Positions 6,807-12,165 of a stretch of DNA of 12,832 nucleotides are shown piece by piece. Position 1 is the first letter of the stretch. The number at the start of each line of letters is the position of its first letter. The notes beneath the pieces are model-generated. The model ran no database searches and was not told the origin of the DNA. It saw nothing but the letters and a program-made list of their open reading frames with translations. Where the stretch lies: positions 1-12,832 of the forward strand of contig JABMMK010000378.1 of assembly GCA_013205605.1 (NCBI GenBank), in the 5' to 3' direction. The position numbers and the translations under genes are program-made. Origin of the DNA: Cytophagales bacterium. GTDB lineage: Bacteria > Bacteroidota > Bacteroidia > Cytophagales > Spirosomataceae.

Positions 6807-8303
6807 ATGAAGTCTTTATTCAGTTTGAAAGTATTCCTCTTTGTCTGTATTTCTTTTTTCTCGTTGGGCCAAAAACCCAATGTTATCCTCATTTACGTAG
6901 ATGATTTAGGGTTTGGTGATCTAGGTTGCTATGGATCAAAAACCATTAAAACGCCTAACATAGACTTATTGGCTAAAAAAGGTCTGCTATTTACGCAGGC
7001 GCATACAACCTCAGCTACTTGTACTCCTTCTCGATATTCTTTACTGAAGGGAGAATATGCTTTTCGTAGAAAAGATACGGGTGTGGCGACTGGGGATGCG
7101 TCGGCATTAATTCCCGCGGGCCAACAAACCGTTGCGACTATTTTTGCAAAGGCTGGGTATAATACCGCGGTTATAGGTAAATGGCATTTAGGTTTAGGGC
7201 CTGTTGGCGGACCAAATTGGAATGGAAAAATCGAACATGGTCCTTTAGACATTGGTTTTAAAGAAGCCTTTATATTACCTGCCACGGGTGACAGAGTTCC
7301 CTGCGTTTACATTGAGAATGACCATGTCCGAAATCTGAATGCTCAAGACCCCATTGAGGTTAATTACTTGAAAAAAATAGGCCAACAACCTACAGGGAAA
7401 GAAAATCCAGAGCTATTGAAAATGAAACATTCCCATGGGCATGACAATACGATTGTCAATGGAGTGGGTAGAATAGGTTTTATGGTGGGTGGAAAGCAGG
7501 CTTTATGGGATGATGAAGACATGGCTCAAACTTTGGCCAATAAGGCTAAAGCCTACATGGTTCGTAATCAGAAAAATCCTTTCTTTCTGTATTTTGCAAC
7601 GCATGATATACATGTGCCTAGAATTCCTAATTCAAGGTTTCTGGGAAAAAGCGGTTTTGGAAATAGGGGAGATGCTTTATTGCAATTGGATGATTCAGTG
7701 GGCCAATTGATGAAAACATTGGATTCTTTGCATTTAACTTCAAACACATTAGTTATTTTGACCAGCGATAATGGTCCTGTGGTGGATGATGGATATATAG
7801 ATGGGTCTAAAGAGAATTTAGGATTGCATCAACCAGCAGGTATTTTAAGAGGTGGAAAATATAGTTCATTTGAAGCGGGCACACGCGTACCTTTCATTGT
7901 CAAGTGGCCTAAAAAAGTTCCAGTGGGTAAGTCAAATGCCTTGATTTCTCAAATAGATTTTCTAGCGAGTATGAGTCAAATGTTAGATTTGGATTATAAT
8001 AATAATTCAGCTAAAGATACGAAGGCTAATCTTGGGGCATGGTTGGGGAAGGATAAAATAGGCCGTGAGTATGTTATTGAACAAGCGGGTAATTTGGCTG
8101 TTAAAAAAGGCGATTGGAAATATATCAAGAATGGTAAAGGAGCTAAATTTAATGCTTTAGTTAACATAGAACTTGGGAATGATGTGGAAGAGCAACTTTA
8201 TAATTTGAAGTCAGACCCAAATGAGAAAATCAATTTAGCGGCTGTCCAAAAAGAAAAGTTGGTGGAGTTAAAAGCTCTGTTGGAACTAGAAGTTAATAAA
8301 TAA
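6807..8303 (+). CDS. Secreted S1-family sulfatase (formylglycine-dependent)
   Basis: The product hydrolyses sulfate esters, here probably on a polysaccharide or its oligosaccharides in the periplasm or outside the cell. The 498-residue protein has a signal peptide (about 1-21, ending SLG/Q). The S1 sulfatase core follows: VDDLGFGDLGCYG (31-43) with metal-binding Asp32 and Asp33, SATCTPSRYSLLKG (69-82) with Cys72 as the formylglycine precursor in a C-x-P-S-R motif and Arg76, GKWHLGLG (124-131), FATHDIHVPR (263-272) and TSDNGP (319-324) with metal ligands Asp321 and Asn322. GGKYSSFEAGTRVPF (349-363) supplies Lys351. The Cys-type motif means a formylglycine-generating or anSME-type maturase must be encoded elsewhere. 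The substrate is unknown; sulfated rhamnose or uronate units are an inference from the neighbours. It is the last gene before the terminator at 8302. Confidence 0.93.
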   Translation: MKSLFSLKVFLFVCISFFSLGQKPNVILIYVDDLGFGDLGCYGSKTIKTPNIDLLAKKGLLFTQAHTTSATCTPSRYSLLKGEYAFRRKDTGVATGDASALIPAGQQTVATIFAKAGYNTAVIGKWHLGLGPVGGPNWNGKIEHGPLDIGFKEAFILPATGDRVPCVYIENDHVRNLNAQDPIEVNYLKKIGQQPTGKENPELLKMKHSHGHDNTIVNGVGRIGFMVGGKQALWDDEDMAQTLANKAKAYMVRNQKNPFFLYFATHDIHVPRIPNSRFLGKSGFGNRGDALLQLDDSVGQLMKTLDSLHLTSNTLVILTSDNGPVVDDGYIDGSKENLGLHQPAGILRGGKYSSFEAGTRVPFIVKWPKKVPVGKSNALISQIDFLASMSQMLDLDYNNNSAKDTKANLGAWLGKDKIGREYVIEQAGNLAVKKGDWKYIKNGKGAKFNALVNIELGNDVEEQLYNLKSDPNEKINLAAVQKEKLVELKALLELEVNK

Positions 8304-8331
8304 AAAATGGCCTAATAAAAGGCCATTTTTT
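8302..8331. terminator. Bidirectional Rho-independent terminator
   Basis: AAAAAATGGCCT (8302-8313) pairs perfectly over 12 bp with AGGCCATTTTTT (8320-8331), with a six-base loop AATAAA. T runs follow on the plus strand, and the A run of the 5' arm gives a T run on the minus strand. It lies between the convergent sulfatase gene, whose TAA touches the stem, and the peptidase gene ending at 8351, so it can serve both. Confidence 0.92.
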
Positions 8332-8350
8332 ATTTTTTGAAAAGTATAAA

Positions 8351-9760
8351 TTAGTTATTGAAAATACTTTTTTGTTTAGCCATTTTTTCAATTTCAGCAA
8401 CGCTTCTAGGCGAGCCTGCAGACAAATTTTTGTTTCCCGTTTCGGTGATTAATATGTCATCTTCGATGCGTACGCCAATGTTCCACCATTTCTTGTCACA
8501 TTTACTTCCTGGAGAAATATAAATACCAGGCTCAACGGTAATGATAACACCGGCTTTCAGTAATTCCTGAGCCCTAGGACCTACATCGTGAACATCCAAA
8601 CCTAAGTTGTGCGAAGTGCTATGTGGAAAATATATTCTTGCTTCCGATTCATTTGCTGCAATACCTAGTTTTATAAGTCCCTCATATACTACACGCCTAG
8701 AAGCTGCATCAACACCGTTAAATGGTACTCCAGCTTTAGATGCTTCAATTCCGGCATCTTGCGCTTTTAAAACGAGTTCATAAATTATTTTTTGCTCCGG
8801 ACTGAATTTACCATTAGCAGGAATGGTTCTGGTGACATCGGCTGTATAGCCATGGTATTCAGCAGCACAATCGCTCAGGAGTAAATCTCCATTTTTGATT
8901 AATTTTAAATTGGTCGTGTAGTGCAAGACACATGCATTATCAGCAGCTCCATTAATACTTGGGTAGCCAGGATACTCTGATCCATTTTTCTTAAAATTAT
9001 ATTCCATGATCGCTTGCGCCTGGTATTCAGTCATTCCAGGTCTAATGGCTTTCATGACATCATTATGGCCTTCGCAACTAATTTGCGCAGCTTTTAGTAT
9101 CAATGCGATCTCCTCAGGTTGTTTGATTCCCCTTAAATCACTGATGGCTTTTGAAAATGATCGATTGGCAATGGGCTTATTTAATGCGGTAATTTGATTG
9201 TCAATGATTGTAGCCATTCTTGATAATGGGTCCTCAACGGCTTTGTATTTATAAAATATGGCCTCATTTTTATAAGCGGTAAATATTGAATCGATTGAAG
9301 ATAAATTAATTGTGTTGGTAGTAAATTGATCGTTTGTAAAAACGTTTTCTATTTTGTAACGATTTTTTACCCCTTCCGCGCCTAGAATTTTTCCAGTCCA
9401 TTGCTCCTTAAATGGATCTCTTTTTTTGACAAAAATAAATTCTGTACCTGTTTTGTCTAGGATGGTAACTGGCTTTTTGAATAAAAGTAAAAGAGCGTCA
9501 GATTCTTCCAAACCTGTGAAGTAATAAAAATTTTTGTTTTGCGCATATTGATAATCAACATCATTGTTTCGAACTCGGACTTGAGATGCGAAAAATATAC
9601 CGACTCCATTCGGAGAAAGTTGCTCTTTAATTGCAGCTCTTCTGCCTGCGTGGAACTCAGGCGTTAAATAGTCATTAGGATATAAGGTGGTTTGTTGGGC
9701 AATTAATCCCAACGGAAGTAGAAGTAACCAAAGAATTACTTTTAATCTTGTTTTTTGCAT
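8351..9760 (-). CDS. Secreted Xaa-Pro aminopeptidase (M24 family)
   Basis: This dinuclear-metal peptidase removes the N-terminal residue from peptides with proline in second position. The 469-residue product has a signal peptide (hydrophobic 8-20, cleavage near IAQ/Q), an aminopeptidase P N-terminal domain (about 30-170, with FFASQ and NFYYFTGLEES) and a C-terminal pita-bread catalytic domain (about 205-460). Metal ligands are all present: Asp297 and Asp308 in SDCAAEYHGYTADVTRT, His384 in HSTSHNLGLDVHD, Glu410 in VEPGIYI and Glu433 in RIEDD. His380 and His391 match the two further active-site histidines of E. coli PepP. The predicted export sets it apart from cytosolic PepP; a role in periplasmic peptide use is likely. 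It lies downstream of ssrA on the same strand with a 118-nt gap. I see no convincing promoter of its own. Confidence 0.93.
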   Translation of the reverse strand: MQKTRLKVILWLLLLPLGLIAQQTTLYPNDYLTPEFHAGRRAAIKEQLSPNGVGIFFASQVRVRNNDVDYQYAQNKNFYYFTGLEESDALLLLFKKPVTILDKTGTEFIFVKKRDPFKEQWTGKILGAEGVKNRYKIENVFTNDQFTTNTINLSSIDSIFTAYKNEAIFYKYKAVEDPLSRMATIIDNQITALNKPIANRSFSKAISDLRGIKQPEEIALILKAAQISCEGHNDVMKAIRPGMTEYQAQAIMEYNFKKNGSEYPGYPSINGAADNACVLHYTTNLKLIKNGDLLLSDCAAEYHGYTADVTRTIPANGKFSPEQKIIYELVLKAQDAGIEASKAGVPFNGVDAASRRVVYEGLIKLGIAANESEARIYFPHSTSHNLGLDVHDVGPRAQELLKAGVIITVEPGIYISPGSKCDKKWWNIGVRIEDDILITETGNKNLSAGSPRSVAEIEKMAKQKSIFNN

Positions 9761-9813
9761 GATGATTGTGTTTTACAGAATTAAATAAATGATTCAATTT
9801 AGAGTTTTTTTAA

Positions 9814-9852
9814 ATTTGTCAAGAACAGAAATAAAATCTGCTCCTGACAAAT
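9814..9852 (-). terminator. Long hairpin downstream of ssrA, possible terminator
   Basis: The arms at 9814-9829 and 9837-9852 form a 16-bp stem with a 7-base loop. Read as minus-strand RNA all 16 pairs hold, two of them G-U; read as plus-strand RNA the same two positions are A-C mismatches. The wobble pattern therefore indicates transcription from the minus strand. The hairpin starts 27 nt after the tmRNA 3' end. Only a short T run follows (TTT, then As), so it may be a 3' processing or stability element, or a leader element of the peptidase gene, rather than a strong terminator. Confidence 0.5.
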
Positions 9853-9878
9853 CCCACAAGAATTTATGGTTCTCAATG

Positions 9879-10245
9879 TGGAGTCGGAGGGATTCGAACC
9901 CTCGTCCAAACCTAGAGTAAAATTGCCTTCTACACGTTTAGATTTGATTAATTTTCGACGTTAAATAGGTTCAAATCAGACCTTACCTAACACTTATTTA
10001 CTGGGTACTAATCATTAATTAGTAAAATCTCAATGATCGACTCTGCATGTCGACGCCCAGAAATCCTCTTCGGCAGAGTTTGGAAGAGGCCGGACGATGG
10101 CAAATTGTCTAATCTATCAGATTAGGCAGCCATGGCATACTGTGTATTGCCAGCTATAATTCGAAGGTTTTTTTAACAGGAAATGCCTACAACTCCCGAC
10201 GTGCTTACAACCAGACTGCTTAAGCTGTCAAAACCGGTCGACCCC
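9879..10245 (-). ncRNA. ssrA: tmRNA (ssrA)
   Basis: tmRNA rescues stalled ribosomes: its tRNA-like part carries alanine and its internal frame adds a degradation tag. The 5' acceptor strand GGGGTCG (10245-10239) pairs with CGACTCC (9886-9880) with one G-U, followed by discriminator A at 9879; CCA is not encoded. The T arm GAGGG-TTCGAAT-CCCTC sits just before the 3' acceptor strand. The tag frame reads GNTQYAMAA and ends in TAA, with the typical hydrophobic -AMAA end recognised by ClpXP-type proteases. The approximately 367-nt length and one-piece order are normal. A perfect TATATTTG box lies just upstream (10265-10258). Confidence 0.96.
10122..10151 (-). other. tmRNA proteolysis tag reading frame
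   Basis: Read on the minus strand from GGC at 10151, the nine codons give GNTQYAMAA, followed by TAA (10124-10122). With the alanine from the charged tmRNA the tag would be AGNTQYAMAA. I set the resume codon at GGC because it is preceded by TATAGCT, similar in position to the element upstream of the resume codon in other tmRNAs. GCT one codon earlier is possible. Confidence 0.8.
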
Positions 10246-10257
10246 ATAAAAGGTGGA

Positions 10258-10265
10258 CAAATATA
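10258..10265 (-). promoter_or_regulatory. Putative -7 promoter box of ssrA
   Basis: On the minus strand 10265-10258 reads TATATTTG, a perfect TAnnTTTG match. It ends 13 nt before the mature tmRNA 5' end and lies immediately after the lrp stop codon. I see no clear TTG at the usual upstream distance. Confidence 0.5.
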
Positions 10266-10273
10266 CGAAATAT

Positions 10274-10744
10274 TTACAAGGGAAGTGATGTTGTTGTTTT
10301 AATTTCATCCATCACAAATAAGGAACTAATATGAGCTACAGATGGTAGAACAGCAAGTTTTTCTTGGTAAAAACGGTTATAACTCTCGACATCTTCGCTG
10401 ATCACATTCAAATAATAGTCAAAATTTCCTGAAACCAAATGACATGATATTACCTCAGGAAACTCTTTGATGGATTGCTCAAATTCAGAAAAATTACTCC
10501 TATTTTGCTTTTCTAAGGTCACTTGGCAATGAACCATTAAACCCAAATTCAACTTTTTTCGATTCAATATTCCGACATACTCTTTAATAAACCCATCCAT
10601 CTCCAATCGTTTAATTCGATCATGCGTGGGACTTAAGGATAAATTAACCTGCTCTGCTATATCCTTAATGGTATGTTGGCTATTATTCTGTAATATTTTT
10701 AAAATTTTAATATCCAATGCATCTAAGCTTAGTTTTATAGCCAT
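10274..10744 (-). CDS. Lrp/AsnC family transcriptional regulator, probable regulator of ald
   Basis: The 156-residue length and two-domain layout are typical of feast/famine regulators. An N-terminal winged helix-turn-helix spans about 6-60 (LDALDIKILKILQNNSQ, then TIKDIAEQVNLSLSPTHDRIKRLEMDGFI). A C-terminal ligand-binding, oligomerising RAM domain spans about 66-150 and includes the conserved SGNFDYYLNV (105-114). Such proteins bind AT-rich pseudo-palindromes as dimers or octamers and respond to amino acids. The gene diverges from alanine dehydrogenase across 202 nt that hold at least three dyads. The same pairing (AldR-ald) is known in mycobacteria and other bacteria, where the regulator senses alanine and controls ald. 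Control of ald and of itself is therefore the likely role, by inference from position. Confidence 0.92.
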   Translation of the reverse strand: MAIKLSLDALDIKILKILQNNSQHTIKDIAEQVNLSLSPTHDRIKRLEMDGFIKEYVGILNRKKLNLGLMVHCQVTLEKQNRSNFSEFEQSIKEFPEVISCHLVSGNFDYYLNVISEDVESYNRFYQEKLAVLPSVAHISSLFVMDEIKTTTSLPL

Positions 10745-10776
10745 AATCTTTTCTGTTTTTCGAATTAAATAATCCT

Positions 10777-10791
10777 AATATTAGTAATATT
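10777..10791. promoter_or_regulatory. Candidate Lrp-type operator, perfect 15-bp palindrome
   Basis: AATATTA-G-TAATATT is a perfect palindrome around a central G. It starts 33 nt upstream of the lrp-family ATG, where an autoregulatory site would be expected. AT-rich dyads of about 13-15 bp are the usual targets of this regulator family. Confidence 0.4.
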
Positions 10792-10794
10792 TTC

Positions 10795-10815
10795 TGATAA
10801 TCATGATAATTGTCA
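10795..10815. promoter_or_regulatory. Candidate operator, imperfect 21-bp dyad
   Basis: The half-sites TGATAATCAT and ATAATTGTCA pair at 8 of 10 positions around a central base (pattern TGAnAATnAT-n-ATnATTnTCA). It lies 3 nt from the palindrome at 10777-10791, in the middle of the lrp-ald intergenic region. Confidence 0.35.
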
Positions 10816-10839
10816 ATTTATTTACTTATTAAACGTATT

Positions 10840-10862
10840 TATACAAAATATTTTATTGTATA
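10840..10862. promoter_or_regulatory. Candidate operator over the ald promoter, imperfect 23-bp dyad
   Basis: The outer arms TATACAA and TTGTATA are perfect inverted repeats. Overall 9 of 11 base pairs match across the central T. The site ends 3 nt before the TATATTTG box of ald, so a bound protein would contact or block the promoter. Confidence 0.4.
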
Positions 10863-10865
10863 TTA

Positions 10866-10873
10866 TATATTTG
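10866..10873 (+). promoter_or_regulatory. Putative -7 promoter box of ald
   Basis: TATATTTG is a perfect TAnnTTTG match. Transcription would start near 10880, giving a leader of about 65 nt before the chosen ald ATG at 10947. No TTG at the standard -33 distance is visible, which may fit a regulated promoter. Confidence 0.5.
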
Positions 10874-10901
10874 TATCTATTATTCTTCATCAATGGAAAT
10901 G

Positions 10902-10934
10902 GCCAGCGAATTTAATTCGTTGGCTTTTCTATTT
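10902..10934 (+). promoter_or_regulatory. Terminator-like hairpin in the ald leader
   Basis: GCCAGCGAATT (10902-10912) and AATTCGTTGGC (10914-10924) are inverted repeats over 11 bp with one G-T wobble, around a single base. As RNA this gives about a 9-bp stem with a 5-base loop, followed by TTTTCTATTTT. It lies between the predicted transcription start and ATG 10947, in the position of a transcriptional attenuator. The dyad could instead be a downstream operator for the Lrp-family protein. Confidence 0.45.
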
Positions 10935-10946
10935 TACCTTAACATT

Positions 10947-12032
10947 ATGAATATTGGTATCCCTAAAGAAATAAAAAATCATGAGTTCCGAGTAGGCCTA
11001 AGTCCGGCTGGAGTTCATGCTTTACTCAAAGATGAACATCAAATTTGGATTGAATCCGATGCAGGTCTAGGCTCAGGATTTACAAATCAAATGTATGTAA
11101 ATGAAGGCGCTCGCATATTGCCAAAGGCCGCTGATGTATATGCTATTGCAGACCTAATCGTAAAAGTTAAAGAACCTCTATCTGCTGAATACGATTTAAT
11201 CAAAGAGGGTCAAACCATTTTCACCTATTTTCATTTTGCCGCTTCACGCGAACTAACGAACGCTATGCTTCGGTCTAGGGCTATTTGCTTTGCCTATGAA
11301 TCAGTTGAATTAGCTGATAGATCCCTGCCACTTCTAATCCCAATGTCTGAAGTAGCAGGTCGAATGGCCGTTCAAGTAGGTGCCTTTTATTTAGGTAAGC
11401 ATCAAGGAGGAAAGGGAAAGATGTTGGGTGGCGTTCCAGGAGTCCCACCCGCACAGGTATTGATTTTGGGTGGGGGAGTTGTTGGTACACAAGCAGCTAA
11501 AATGGCTGCCGGATTGGGCGCTAATGTGACCATCATGGATACTAATTTATCCCGTTTAAGGTATTTAGATGAAGTTTTACCTGCCAATGTACACACTCAA
11601 TTTGCTACTTCATATGCCATTCAAAGTCATTTACCCCAAGTGGATTTATTGATTGGGGCTGTTTTATTGCATGGGTCCAAAGCACCCCAACTGATTAAAA
11701 AGGAAGATTTAAAGAAAATGGAATTAGGTACAGTTTTGGTAGATGTGGCGGTGGATCAAGGAGGTTGTATCGAAACGTGTAAACCCACCACACATGAAAA
11801 TCCTGTATATGAAATCGATGGGATATTGCATTATTGTGTAGCGAATATGCCAGGAGCTGTACCGCAAACGTCTACATTAGCCTTAACTCAAGCTACTTTG
11901 CCCTATATTCAGTTGATAGCCAATTTAGGTTGGCAAGAGGCCAGTACGTCCAATGAAGCATTGAATAAAGGATTGACTATTTATGAAGGGAAATTATTCC
12001 ATCCCGGTTTGGCCGCTTCGTTTAATTTATAA
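10947..12032 (+). CDS. ald: Alanine dehydrogenase
   Basis: Ald catalyses the NAD-dependent, reversible oxidative deamination of L-alanine to pyruvate and ammonium. The frame is open from 10893, but I choose ATG 10947: the product then begins MNIGIPKEIKNHEFRVG like family members. It is 361 residues long and its key residues fall on the canonical numbers: Arg15, Lys75 (VKVKEP) and His96 (YFHFAA) in the substrate site, and Asp270 (DVAVDQGG). The Rossmann glycine loop GGGVVG lies at 175-180, after the segment GGVPGVPPAQVLIL. HENPVYE (283-289) and NMPGAVPQTST (300-310) are also typical. It is divergent from an Lrp-family regulator, with dyads, a TATATTTG box and a leader hairpin upstream. No strong terminator follows the stop. 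Confidence 0.95.
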   Translation: MNIGIPKEIKNHEFRVGLSPAGVHALLKDEHQIWIESDAGLGSGFTNQMYVNEGARILPKAADVYAIADLIVKVKEPLSAEYDLIKEGQTIFTYFHFAASRELTNAMLRSRAICFAYESVELADRSLPLLIPMSEVAGRMAVQVGAFYLGKHQGGKGKMLGGVPGVPPAQVLILGGGVVGTQAAKMAAGLGANVTIMDTNLSRLRYLDEVLPANVHTQFATSYAIQSHLPQVDLLIGAVLLHGSKAPQLIKKEDLKKMELGTVLVDVAVDQGGCIETCKPTTHENPVYEIDGILHYCVANMPGAVPQTSTLALTQATLPYIQLIANLGWQEASTSNEALNKGLTIYEGKLFHPGLAASFNL

Positions 12033-12051
12033 TTCCCAAAATTTTAATCCT

Positions 12052-12165
12052 TTAATTTTTAATAGTTCCAATTGCTGCAACAGGATTAAAATAAATAGTT
12101 TCTTTTTGCCACGCAAGCCGATCATGGACTTCATGAATGAGTCCATTGCCAAAACGAAGATCTAG
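12052..12165 (-). pseudogene. Possible remnant of a protein C terminus
   Basis: On the minus strand, in a frame different from the helicase gene and directly after its stop, 37 codons run from CTA (12165) to TAA (12054-12052). The translation (LDLRFGNGLIHEV, then HDRLAWQKETIYF, then NPVAAIGTIKN) has the composition and codon choice of a real protein. However, it has no start codon and is preceded by TGA. I do not recognise the family. It could be the end of a gene lost by deletion next to the helicase gene, or chance. The rest of the 12033-12161 gap shows only AT-rich sequence and a weak hairpin at 12124-12146. Confidence 0.25.

Larger units (their letters stand above)
2519..8303 (+). other. 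Probable six-gene operon rsmI to sulfatase
   Basis: The six genes share one strand, with junctions of -1, -8, +4, +1 and +14 nt, and a strong terminator follows the last stop codon. I find no internal gap large enough for a promoter of the usual spacing. The operon joins an rRNA methyltransferase, an envelope protein and an amino-acid enzyme to three carbohydrate-related genes. Confidence 0.7.

Noticed and set aside
10893..10946. N-terminal extension of alanine dehydrogenase from ATG 10893
   Set aside because: The extra 18 residues cover the leader hairpin and have no counterpart in the family. Starting at 10947 puts Arg15, Lys75, His96 and Asp270 at their canonical positions.
11281..11596. 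Minus-strand frames inside ald
   Set aside because: They are shadow frames of a well-supported gene with no motifs, as are similar frames within miaA, rsmI, the GH105 gene, the sulfatase gene and the peptidase gene.
12124..12146. Inverted repeat ATGGACT...AGTCCAT as a terminator for the helicase gene
   Set aside because: The stem is only 7-8 bp with a 7-9 base loop, and no T run follows on either strand.
11983..12165. Plus-strand 60-codon frame overlapping the end of ald
   Set aside because: It begins inside ald in another frame, runs through AT-rich intergenic sequence and shows no recognisable motif. The minus-strand reading of the same DNA looks more protein-like.
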